Assembly: GCA_038363925.1 (NCBI GenBank)
Contig: JAQQWL010000002.1
Span: 2,976,001-3,040,000 of the forward strand
Length of the DNA: 64,000 nt
DNA from: Apiospora phragmitis
Taxonomy: Eukaryota; Ascomycota; Sordariomycetes; Amphisphaeriales; Apiosporaceae
Reading direction: 5' to 3'
Shown here: in pieces, positions 15,138 to 25,461 of the stretch
How the letters are laid out: each line of letters starts with the position of its first letter
Position numbering within the stretch: the first letter of the stretch is position 1
The notes under the pieces: generated by a model
Databases searched by the model: none
Told to the model about the DNA's origin: nothing
The model's input: only the letters and a program-made list of their open reading frames with translations
Made by a program: the position numbers and the translations under genes

Positions 15138-15788
15138 TATAACGAACGCTATTTAAGTTTTAAAAAAAACTTAATAAAATATATTAAGGTTTATATTAAT
15201 AATATAAAAAAGTATTTAAACGTATAATAAAAGTCGCTTTTATTAATATAATAAGTAATAACTTATAAAAATAAAAGCGATTAAAGTATATAAATATTAA
15301 AAATATTTATAATAGTTTCGTTAAAGTTATTTATTTTATTAATAAATTAAGATTAATATTTAAATTAATTATTAAAATAAAAAGTATTTATATAAAATAT
15401 ATAAAAGATATTTATTATTATATATTTAATTTCTTTCCTTATTAATTTATTAAATTACCCGTTAATTTATAATAATCTTATTATTAGCTCACGGTAATTT
15501 ATCCCTTAAATTATAATAATCTATTTTAATATCTCACTTAGTAGTATAGTAATCCGGTCGCTCTTTATTACGTAATTCTTTCCTAGCTACTTTCCCGGGT
15601 CGGGTCCATCCTTTCGTTATCTAGGATATCTTCGTAATTATATTTACGCGTTTTCGTAATATAGGGGAGTTTATATTAATATAACTAGTAGTACGGTCGG
15701 TAGTTATAACGTCGTAGCCTAGTCGGGGTATGGTAATCCCGTTCTAGCGAGTAGGGTTTTAACCGCATGGTTAGGTCGAGTTGTAACA
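15138..15788 (-). repeat. LTR, 651 bp (5' LTR of the minus-strand element)
   Basis: Starts TATAACGAACG and ends GAGTTGTAACA, with short imperfect terminal inverted repeats (TGTTAC/TGTAAC once decay is allowed for). Same length as the partner LTR. Confidence 0.93.
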
Positions 15789-15793
15789 ATAGT
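15789..15793. repeat. Target-site duplication, right copy (ATAGT)
   Basis: ATAGT directly after the LTR end; identical to 8074-8078. Confidence 0.9.
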
Positions 15794-16036
15794 TTATATA
15801 TTAAGGTTTTAAAGTAAACCACTACTTTATAAAAAGTAACGTATAAGATTAATAAAGTACTAATATAATAGTTACCGTAATAATAGTTATAAAAGTATAT
15901 AACGTTTAATTAGCGTTTAAAAACCGCCTTATAGTGAAAAGGTTTTATATCGCTAGCGAGTATTTTAAATATTACGTTTAAAATTAATAAAATTCGTTTA
16001 TTATACTCTTTTATAAACTAATATAAATAATAACTA
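15794..16036. other. RIP-degraded AT-rich sequence between the LTR and the NLR relic
   Basis: No recognisable coding signal. It could hold the lost N-terminal part of the HET domain, whose first ~150 residues are unaccounted for, or another transposon remnant. I could not follow the HET frame into it. Confidence 0.4.
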
Positions 16037-16092
16037 GTTTAAGGGGGGCTGTTTTTATATCTTAATACTCTTAGATTCGTGCCCCCTTAAAC
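16037..16092. repeat. 56-bp near-perfect inverted repeat, MITE-like, flanked by TA
   Basis: The arms GTTTAAGGGGGGC (16037-16049) and GCCCCCTTAAAC (16081-16092) are reverse complements apart from one extra G, separated by about 31 bp of AT-rich loop. TA dinucleotides lie directly outside (16035-16036 and 16093-16094), as a Tc1/mariner-type target duplication would. It sits just upstream of the point where the HET-domain frame becomes readable. Confidence 0.5.
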
Positions 16093-16102
16093 TATAGTTA
16101 TA

Positions 16103-18731
16103 ACCTTTATCTAAGAGCTAATTACGCCACCGTTAGTAGAGTTCTTTTCACGGGAAGGCTAGCACCTAAGCAATAAAAGATCACTCGAACAATTAATCAT
16201 TAATATCATGAGCATCCCTGAATCCACTCTTTGAGGATACCCCCTTTTATAGTTTAGCATTAATAAATATATGTTATAGGCGAAAGGCTAAACGACTATG
16301 CATAAAGAGGACGTGATATATTCTTTATTTAAAATATTTAGCGTTTTCTTACCACCTATTTATAGTGAAAGGGCGCAGAGTGCAATATCGCGTTTATATA
16401 AAGAGATATCTATAATTTAAGAATCCCTAGTAAAGGTGCTTACGAAGTTATCTATTACATACGCAGCCGCCTTCGATTCGCATGCCGAAGAACATAATTC
16501 GACCTGCCTTCCAGACACTCGAGTCGACCTCTTGCGCGAAATTAACGAATGGATTTAGGATTCGAACGCCGAAGCGATATTCTAGCTCAACGGCATGGCA
16601 GGAACGGGCAAATCCACCATCTCGCGTACCTTAGCGTACACTACATCCATGGGCGGGATCCTTGGTGCTAGCTTCTTCTTCAAACGTGGCGAGGGAGATC
16701 GCGGCGGCGTGTCCAAGTTCTTCCCTACCCTGGCGGCGCAGCTGTGCTCACGGGAACCGGCAGTTACACCTCATATCTAGGCTGCCATCGATTCCGACCC
16801 TTTGATCTTCGGGAAAGCGAGGCGAGAACAAATCGAGAAGGTTCTATTTCAACCGCTATTAAAGATTTCAAGAGACGCTTATAAGAACCGTACCCTACTT
16901 ATTATTATCGATACCCTTAACGAGTATAAAGACGATAAAGATATTAAACTCTTAATTAATCTATTTTTAAGCTCGAAAAGAATATAATTATTATAACTTA
17001 AAATCTTTTTTATTAATAAGCTCGAGCTTTTTATTCGTTTTAACTTTATTTTAATTAAGGGCGTATATTAAGATTTTATTCTTTACGAGGTCGCTAAGGT
17101 AGTAATTAAGCGAGATATACGCGCTTTCTTTAATTATAAGCTTATATAAGTTAAGAATAAGTATAATATTTTTATATTAAATAACCGACGCTTATTTTTT
17201 AAATAACTAAGCGAGGGTGATTTATAGATTTTAACTAAGATAGCGGTACTATTATTTATCTTTACCGCTATTGTTTATCGCTTTATTAATAACCGAAAAG
17301 TTAGTAATCTAAATAAAAATCTCGGCGAAGTCTTAAAACAATAAACGCGGAGCCAAGAATCTAAACTTAATACTACGTACATGCCCGTTCTAGAACAGCT
17401 GCTTCTCGGTCTCTCGGTGCGGCAGCGAGCAGCCCGATTAAAACAATTCGATACTGTTCTTAGTTCGATCGTGGTACTTGCTAGCCCCCTCTCTATATCG
17501 GCTCTGGCCCGGCTGCTCCGTATAACATTAGACGACGTACTAGACAATCTAGACCTACTTTATTCCGTGCTCAGTATCCCCTCTTCATCCGAACAACCGA
17601 TCCGACTACTACATCTATTATTCCGCGACTTCCTTCTCGATCCGGAGAAGCGAGAGAATAACCAGTTCCATATTAACGAGAAGGAAGTCCATCGACGGTT
17701 GGCCATGAAGTATCTACAGGTTATGGATGACTCGCTGCGGACGGATATATATAAAGTCGAAGTACTAGGAACAGCGCTCTTAGAGATCGACCCTTGGCGA
17801 ATTAACGAGTACCTGCGGCTAAAGGTGTAGTATGCTTACCACTATTAGGTATACTACTTAAAGTAATCGCATTTACGGGTTACTAATAATAACGAAGTGT
17901 ATAATTTCTTAACTTACCACTTTTTATATTAATTAAAAGTAATAAGCTTAATAAATAAAGCTTTAAAAAGCTTAGAAATTTTAACTACATTAAAAAGTTT
18001 TATTATAAATTATTAATTAATTCGTTACACTAAGTTATTAATAATTTATTAAGTTAAATATTATTAAATAACTTAATACTTTCTTTAATAATATAAACTG
18101 CTTTATTCTCGCAACTATTTCTATTATTTAATTCACCCCTCTTTAAGTCTATTTATCTAGCCTCGTTTTTGCCCCGAAATAAAGTGTAATTCGTACTATA
18201 TTTCGACACGATATCCCTCAATGGATAATACGCCAGCCAGCGGTGGACGATAAGTGGAATAATTACCGCCAGACGCTCGAGGGCCACGGCGGTGGCGTCA
18301 ACTCGGTTGCGTTCTCGCCCGACGGCCAGGTGGTGGCGTCGGCGTCGTGGGACAGGACGGTCAAGCTCTGGGACGCCGCGACGGGCCAAGAGCGTCAAAC
18401 TACTAATATAGGCACCGCTTCCTACACATTATCGTTTAGTCCGGATACTTCGTCCATTTTAACCGATGTTGGAGCTATCTGTATTGGTCGCCAGCCTAGC
18501 CGGTCATTACTTCCACACTGCGAGGCTATACGCCTTGGCCCTAGTATCAGCGAGGATCGCAGCTGGATTACTTGGCGTGGGAATCGCCTGTTATGGCTGC
18601 CACCCGATTTCCGGCCAAGCACGTCCGCTGTGTCTGGTTCTTTGGTAAGTATCGGCTGTCTTTCGGGAAGGGTATTTTTCGTGCAACTTGCCAAGGGGCT
18701 TAAGTACGTGTGGGCTTCGTCTACTAGTTAA
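16103..18731 (+). pseudogene. RIP-inactivated HET-NACHT-WD40 (HNWD-type) NLR gene
   Basis: A relic of a fungal NLR of the vegetative-incompatibility HET-E/HET-D type. One frame (starting at 16103) stays open to homology through 17830. About 16103-16430 is the C-terminal half of a HET domain (ELITPPLVEFFSREG, then TTMHKEDVIYSLFKIFSVF). About 16480-16560 is the AFDSHAEEHNSTCLPDTR-type linker. The NACHT P-loop GMAGTGKS is at 16592-16615, the Walker B-like LLIIIDTLNEY at about 16891-16923, and the winged-helix/post-NACHT region at 17381-17830. A WD40 unit (LEGHGGGVNSVAFSPDG to TVKLWDAATG) and the family C-terminal tail (WITWRGNRLLWLPPDFRPS) follow in another frame at 18243-18731. Stops include TAG at about 16556, 16583 and 16778, at former Gln/Trp codons. 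Heavily RIPped stretches (17000-17370, 17840-18220) alternate with nearly untouched ones. Upstream HET sequence is missing or unrecognisable. Confidence 0.85.
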
Positions 18732-21663
18732 GAGATCGTAATACGTCTCTTATATTTTTATTATCTTTATAAATAAAAGGTCTTAAGGCGTGCCGTTTAT
18801 TTATATTCTTTAGCTCGTTATAAATAAATTATAAGAATGTTTTTATCTTTATAATTCCTTTATTTATTATACTATAAGATAGTTATTATTATTATATTAA
18901 GTATACTAAGTACGGTTATACTCTATGGCGTGGCCGGATGTAGTGGTCTGCGCATAGAGTTTATTTTAGTTATAATACTATTAAAGAGACGAAAAAGCTC
19001 GATCTTTTAAGGCGGCCATCTAATTAGATGGCAACGTACTGATGAAATGTATGCAAATGGCTGAGCAATGCCTAAGCAGTAAGCGATGAAATTAGTGGAC
19101 TATGTTTCCTCCTTTTGTAGCTTCCCCGGATATTCAGAAGCGTGGAATTAGGCGATTAAACGATGCTCAAATAATGGCGCTTGCTTATCCAGTACGTACC
19201 TCTAATAACCCGAGGTACCGCGCTAGTCTAGCGAAGTGCCCGTCAGCGCCAAGGCCGAGGTGGGCCCAGCTTTAACAGATAATTTACTTCAACAAAGCGG
19301 AAACCGATTTCGAATTCGACTGTACATGTAATCGGTTGGGTTTCCCAATGGTGAATACGGAAAGCGGATAGGGCTGGGCCACATCACATGTATGCCTCGG
19401 AGTATAGCAGTCCCAGACGGTGGTGCACGTAAAAGCTATGGGGACGAGGGAGAATGCCCTAAAGCGGAGACTTCTATAAGCCGTATGACAAAGATGTTCG
19501 TCCACATTACTGCATTACATGTCTGTACTTTGCCGCGCAGCAGCAGACCGGTAGACAGAGTGTCCTAAGAACCTAGGGTTAACCCGCTCTCCCCTCTGCG
19601 GAAGAATGCGATGCATCATGCAAATACATACTTTGCGAGTATGCCCACATTGCTTGGTTGGTTAACAGGGCAAGCAGGGTTAGTCCCTATGTCTCCTCTA
19701 GCGTACCTGTATGTACGTCGGGGGTCCCCCTTTTACGGCCAATGATAGGCACACGATCGGTGGTATGTAACGGCTATGCAGGGCATTTGCCCTTCCCCCC
19801 AGTGCGCGACTAAAAGGACATCGTTTCTCTCGAGTACGCATCCGGCATGCTCGGGGACCCGTTCCTCTGCTACTCCTCACCTGCAGCCCTGTCGGGGTGT
19901 GTCCGATTCTTGGAAACAACCGCGGACTAGTCACCTCTGGTGTTGAAATAAATAAAAACCGTTGAAGAGCCCCTCGGTAGTGGCTTTTGTATTAGTGTCA
20001 CGCAAACCCGCTCCGGCCAGTGCTACTGCTAAGGGGAGGGGGTTCATGCCGATGGTCGATCACTCAGGAAAAATCTGTGTCAAACTGGATCCCGCTACGG
20101 ATAGTAGGTGCATACACATATATGTAGATGGATGGAGAGAAAGCAGCTCGAAGGTCTAGATCAATCTTGAGTGAGTTCTTGCTTATAGTCCGAAGGCGAG
20201 GATGACATAGATCGTCTTATTGGTCCGGTGATAATGCTGTCGAGTCAGACCGACATAGCTGATGATGTCGGAGACGGTCTGACTTCCGTTGAGTGTATGC
20301 TTCGTACGTATATTGTTCGTCCGTTGAGGGCCCGGGTGGCCCCCTCCGACATCTGGGTCTCGTGTGTTCTTTCCTGTTTGGTTCAAAGATCCTGCCTAGG
20401 TTTATTGTGGCTCGATCCCCATCAGAGACGGTGACGTTGATGTGTCGATGACGCTATCTCGACTGTTGCAGGTTTGGGATGCTTCCTCCATTTTTCAGAT
20501 GGCCCAACACACTGCGTCTACGAGAATATTGACCGTGGAGCGCGTCGAGCATGGCCCCGGAGAAAGGATATCCCTGAGCAGTCTTGAAGGCCGCGCCCAT
20601 CCTGGGCGAAATGCAGCTCAACGGGCGGCGCCGTCGTTCATGATACCTGCCGCCACAGCTCAGCGTGGGATCTCGGCACGGGGCGAGCGATGTGGGCGCT
20701 GTCCGGCAATGACGACCTGTAGTACTCTCCTTCGCGGCGCCCAAGATCCAGCACCTCGCGCTTGTGGGGGCATGTCGCCAGCTCGCGCAGACGGGGGGCA
20801 GTCGGGATGAACAACTGGGCTCAGCTCGAACATGCCAGCTGGTTGATATTTCATGGGAATGAATACCCATCGACGACGTCTACGCCTCGGGGATTGGCCG
20901 ACAGCGATGGTATGGGCAGTCTGGTCGCCATGCAGATCCAGGATTTATGCCTTTTCGCTGAAGGAAGCCAGTGTCTCTTAGTATTTGAAGTACAAAGCAA
21001 CCTTGTGATCGTTCCTTGCTCATCTTAGCATGGCGATTTTGAGGCAGTCTGGATGATTTCTTCTTATCTAGTATCATTCTCTATGTTCGTGATGGGCATG
21101 TTCCTACCAACAAAGCCTCCAAGTTAGCTCCAGGCCATCTCGCTCCGAAACAACGTGAAGTCTTAAGTGATGCCTCGTGTTAAGAACCAGATATACCCGT
21201 TTCTTGGTCCAGGAAAGCATTGCCCACAATGACTTCAATCACGTCCATTCATATGTGAGAATATAACTCTCACACTCCAGGGCTGAGTCTAGTACAGTAC
21301 AATGAGGGTGTACGTCTATGGCTCTTCCCCTTTTGGGACCTAGGCAGCCTGATGCTTCAAAGGTTGTCAAGATGAAGAAGGCTAGTGTGACAGATCGTGG
21401 AATATAGTCAACCCACGCAGTCATTCAAGCGATGATTCGTGCTTATGTTTTGGTATGTTAGGTTAAGTGACATTTATACCTATATGTATACACGCTGGCC
21501 TCAAACTCCGAACTTTACAGATGCACGACTCCAGCTCATCACCGATAACTAACCATAAGACCCGAAAACCAATAGAGAAAAGTAACACAATATGGAGACC
21601 ATATAGAACTCCCCGTGACCCCAATTTACCAAGCGGCAACATCATGATACTCCTTCTCGGGAA
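18732..21663. other. Transition from the AT-rich block to unique sequence; no convincing gene
   Basis: Up to about 18,990 the DNA is still RIP-like; beyond that its composition is normal. Open frames here (for example 20454-20870 minus and 20442-20810 plus) overlap one another, have no recognisable domains, and lack a consistent exon model. At 18924-18964 there is an imperfect hairpin (ACTCTATGGCG / CGCATAGAGT) whose loop resembles a tRNA A-box (TGGCCGGATGTAGTGG), possibly a SINE fragment. Confidence 0.4.
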
Positions 21664-22703
21664 TCATACGCCCGTGACTTCGTCGCGGCGAGAAACGTGC
21701 TTAGCCACCATCTTGTTCGTCTTGGTGTCAAAGCAGCCATTGGTAACCTTGCTGGAGCAGAGTGGCCACAGCTCCTTCTCGGACATGTCGCAGAACAGGT
21801 TCTCGTGGAAGGAGACGAAGTCCGGGCGAGGGATTTGTTGCTCTCGCAGAGCTCGCGGGCGCTGTGGGCCATCTTAGGGCTGGTGACCAGCTTGCCGGGG
21901 AAGAGGTGGCGCTTGGAGATGATGTCGCGCCTCTCGCGGGGGCTGCGCACCTTGTTCTTGGGCGGCAGCTTGCCGGTCGAGGCGCCGTCGACCAGGACCT
22001 TCTTGCGGTCCTTGTCGACGAGGTTGGCGTCGTACTCCAGGGGCGGGTTGAAGTAGGGCAGGAAGTAGTCGCTCTTGAGGTCGTCGTACAGGTGGAAGCG
22101 CGGCTTGCTCTTGCACATGGTGTTCGGGTCGTCGGCGTAGGCCTCGGCGCGCTCCTTGGTCGCGGTGAAGTCGGTGATGTGCATGCCGAACCCCTGCGTC
22201 GTGATGCCGTTGGACTTGTCGCCGTCGATCCACGTGCACTTGGGCTGGTAGTTGTCGTCGCCGATGAGCGTCTGCGAGTTGTACCAGAAGCCGCCGCACT
22301 GGTAGCCGACGTCGCCGTACCAGGCCTTCTTCTGGCCGTCGGGCCAGGTCATGGAGATGTACGAGATGCAGAGCGCGTCGTTGCCGCCCTTGGAGACGGA
22401 CAGGTACTGCGCCTGCCGCCCCTGCTTGTCGTCGCTGGCGGTCACCACAATGTCCTTGAAGCCGCCGTCGGCGATGACCTTCTTGCTGCCGCGGGCCTCG
22501 CCGAGGTCGCGGCCCATGACGTCGAAGATGCGGATGCCCGGGGTGTTCCCGCCGGTCGTGTCGGAACCCTTGATGCTGGTGCCGACGCCGATGCGGACGG
22601 TGGTCTCGCGGTCGGACTTGTCGGGCAGCATCGAGTTGAGCATCGGGGCCATGGAGACGACCCCGAACAAGAGGCCGATTACATTAAATGCTACGCTGGC
22701 CAT
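21664..22703 (-). CDS. Conserved fungal protein of unknown function, secreted or membrane-anchored, with a one-base frame break
   Basis: ATG at 22703. The N-terminus is hydrophobic (MASVAFNVIGLLFGVVSMAP), a likely signal peptide or anchor. The body is Gly/Asp-rich with several Cys (GDVGYQCGGFWYNSQ, PKCTWIDGDKSNG), suggesting an extracellular disulphide-bonded domain. I recognise no catalytic motif. After residue ~290 (SARELCESNKSL) the frame must shift at about 21824-21832: the other frame then reads PDFVSFHENLFCDMSEKELW and ends at 21664. One added base in the CTCGCCCGG run gives 1041 nt, 346 aa. Left uncorrected, the frame runs into low-complexity Arg/Ser-rich sequence to 21642. The break is probably a sequence error; a true mutation would alter only the last ~55 residues. 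Confidence 0.7.
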
Positions 22704-23488
22704 GGTGTAGGTTTCTAGGTAGAGAGTGTGTGAGTGAGGATGATGTTGAAGATATACGCTGCCAATAGGGGCAAATGAGTGTGTGAATTAGGGAATGTGC
22801 TGATGGCCTGGATGTAAGGAGAAGCTGGCTTGTCGAGTTGCCTTGGTAATCTGTCGTGAAGACTGAAGGAGACAGGGTACTCTATTTATCATGAGAAGGA
22901 GGCCACATTACATCGCAAAGAGTCCCGACTCAGTGTATGACTTCTTGGACTGAACCTCAATATCGGCCATATTCCTACGAAACCCCCTCAGCCGTCTCAA
23001 ACAACTGACAACAATTTCCTATTACGGCAGCTTACTACCCGCTGGATTCCATCCATGAACATTGGCCTGTTCCTGCAGAACTCAGTTGAAATTGGATCGT
23101 ATAGTAAGTAGGTGGAGGCTCTTCTAGGCTAGGTATCCGGTGCCGGTGGGGTCCAGGGGTAGGGGGCGGGGGCTTGTTCATAGATCCAGCCTTATAGCTG
23201 AACTTACTATACTAGTCAGCCCCAAAAATAGAACAGAACTGCGCGCTAGATGGGTCGCACTCGCTTACTGCCAGTATTCGTACCTGGGCTCTGTATCAGG
23301 TTGAGGCAGTGTATCTGTCACTGCAACAACTCTCGGAAATCTCTTCATTTCAACTTGAACTGTATTGTATGTATCCTTCTCAACTTTGCTTGTTACGCAT
23401 ACCTCTTTCCGCTCTTGCCCACATTTGAACAACTCTTTCAACAGTCATCGCCGACTTAGTCTTTGCGATAGAGCATCAGAAGCCCAAG
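22704..23488. promoter_or_regulatory. Divergent intergenic region, about 785 bp
   Basis: It separates the minus-strand gene ending its 5' side at 22703 from the plus-strand gene starting at 23489, so it must carry both promoters. No specific site can be named with confidence. Confidence 0.35.
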
Positions 23489-24475
23489 ATGCGTTCTCTA
23501 GCTGCCAGTACCCTATACCCAGTGGCCTTGTTGCCTCGCTTGTTCCAGCACTATGCAGCTGGCGAGCTGCTGGGCTGCGACGCCGTTGGGTGTCCCACCA
23601 ACGAGTACCACGTTGCGCAATGCAAGGTCGGCAATGCCACTCTGCAGGCCTTGGGCATCACCAACGTCATCACCACTCTCGACTCCCGGCCTCTGACCTG
23701 GACGGTCGGCTTCCAGGAGGCCCCGAAAGACGGCAGCCATCCAGAGGCGGCAATGGCACTGGACAAGAACTACTATCTGGGCACGCCGCCCTCGCTGCAT
23801 TTTGACAACAGCACGGCTGGCTGTGCGCTCTTCTTCGAGGGAATCTCCGCAAACATTACTGTGCCTCAGGAGAAGAAGAACAGCTTCACTTGTGCGGACG
23901 CCCTGAGCGAGGATTGCGTGTCCGACTTGATCCGCCAGGCCGAGTCTGCCGCCAAACTTGCCAGCGACTCGGACTCTTGTAATCAGTTACGAGACACGTT
24001 GATAAATAAGCCACCGCCGTCATGCAACTCCGTCAAAGGAGGCACATGGGGTTCGGTTATCTCACGGCGTAAGTTTCACGGTTCCTATTCGATAGGGAAA
24101 CCCAATGCTAACTGATACGCAACAACAGCCTTGAACGGCGGCAACAAGAGCCTAGAGATGATGGACCAGAGCCACTGTAGGGCCACCACCGGCCAGGGCT
24201 ACGACTTGTTCCTCGTCGACAGCGAGCGCCACTACCTCGCGGACCGCACAACTAAGGCCTTGTCGCAAGTGCTCATGGGAATAACCCCTGTCATGACGGT
24301 CTTGGAGAAGGACGGCAAGGCGAAAGCGGAACTCACTTGCCTTAGACTGGTGGACAGCGTGGCGAACCAGACCGACGATGAACCCCAGCCGTCCCTAGGC
24401 TCGTCCAATGGACCTCTCTCTTCTACCATGTATCTAGCCACCCTGCTGGTTTCTACCTTTTTGTACATGCTTTAG
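23489..24475 (+). CDS. Predicted GPI-anchored cell-surface protein, function unknown
   Basis: Two exons, 23489-24068 and 24129-24475, joined by a 60-bp intron (GTAAGT donor, GCTAACTGAT branch region, ACAACAG acceptor) give 308 aa. The first ~25 residues are signal-peptide-like, after which Cys-rich extracellular sequence begins (LLGCDAVGCPTNEYHVAQC). There are several N-glycosylation sequons (NAT, NST, NIT). The C-terminus has a small-residue stretch (GSSNGPLSS) followed by a hydrophobic tail ending LVSTFLYML, the layout of a GPI attachment signal. No enzyme motif is visible. Reading through the intron would end the protein at 24115, short of the GPI signal, which supports the splice. Confidence 0.8.
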
Positions 24476-25461
24476 GATAGCGCGTCGAACGTATAGAGTC
24501 TGCCTTTGGTCGAGAGAGAAATTGGTAGTTAGCGACAGTCATGAATTGTACAGAATGTCATGCAATGCGGAGCCACATGTCATTGGAAAATCATATCGGC
24601 CATTTGTTTTTGGTATTACTCTGCTACTGCTACTACTGCTATTACTACAGATGAACTTCTGATCATAGGGCTTGTTCGTCTTAATCCAAGTTCGTCTGGC
24701 TAGTGTGACACTCCTAACGGTGCGCCTCTTTCCCCTGGGTTAGGTAACTTAGCACCGAATGAAGGCTTGTATTTTTAGCACCTGGCCCGAGAAAGACCTG
24801 ACAATTCCGTGCTGAAACCCGCCGTCGTCCGGTTTAGACAATAGGAGCCCCGTTGCGGAGTTAGTTCGTTCAGGGGGGGTAGCCGCTGTGGGGGCGGTTG
24901 GCGCGCTTACTATACATGTTACAATTAAATATCATATCATGTCAGCCTTAGGTCCAACTAGAGGAACTTTTCGTCGCCAGTGTCTTTAATTACCCCTAAA
25001 TTAACGATTGCCATGAGACTTGCAGGGGAATCAGATACGATGTAAGCATCTCGCGATCCTTCGCGCAAAAGCATGACGCCGTTCATTACTATATTATTTT
25101 TATAGACCACGTACCTGAGGGACAAAAGCCACGAACGGTAGCCAAACTTGGCAATAGGATCCTCTGATCCCTCAGTATAATCTCAATGCCATCTAAATGC
25201 TTATGTGATGCGGGTGGGGCTCTCTATATCGGCCAGAGGGGCGGATTTCAGGAACCACAAGCTCAACTGCGCCTCCAAGTCCTTCCGGGGCCGTAATTTA
25301 GGAGCTCTATTGCCATCTAGAGATTGACCTACAGCATATTGCTCTATAAATGCACGAAAGCACTCCGATAGAGATGTCCGATACCCCTCTGCATCTTCAC
25401 TGGCTATCCGCAATAGTCATCTTCCTGTACAGTCACTCATTTCCAGACCTTTTCACCAACC
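24476..25461. other. Intergenic, about 990 bp, with a TATA-like box near its right end
   Basis: No supported gene. It contains the terminator of the left gene and the promoter of the right one. Confidence 0.4.
25345..25351 (+). promoter_or_regulatory. TATA-like box
   Basis: TATAAAT lies 111 bp upstream of the ATG at 25462, a plausible core-promoter spacing for a fungal secreted-protein gene. Confidence 0.35.

Larger units (their letters stand above)
8079..15788 (-). mobile_element. RIP-degraded Ty3/gypsy LTR retrotransposon, copy 2 (structurally complete)
   Basis: A full-length 7,710-bp element. LTRs 8079-8729 and 15138-15788 are both exactly 651 bp, and ATAGT flanks it on both sides (8074-8078 and 15789-15793) as a 5-bp target-site duplication. 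It reads on the minus strand: a purine-rich tract (reverse complement of CTATCCTCCTTTTTTT at 8730) abuts the 8079-8729 LTR as a polypurine tract should. Minus-strand 11669-11716 gives an RT core with YFNN in place of YFDD, and 10317-10422 gives an integrase core. RT precedes integrase, as in Ty3/gypsy. All frames are riddled with stops from C-to-T/G-to-A change. It shares its internal sequence with copy 1. Confidence 0.95.

Noticed and set aside
1..18990. CRISPR-like or satellite arrays in the AT-rich block
   Set aside because: The repetition is explained by two copies of one retrotransposon and their LTRs; no regular spacer pattern is present.
20442..20870. Overlapping frames on both strands that might be a gene
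   Set aside because: No domain, no splice model, and no frame preference over the opposite strand.
21762..22718. 318-codon plus-strand frame, Val/Gly/Ala-rich
   Set aside because: It is the antisense shadow of the GC-rich minus-strand gene 21664-22703; the composition is typical of a reversed frame.
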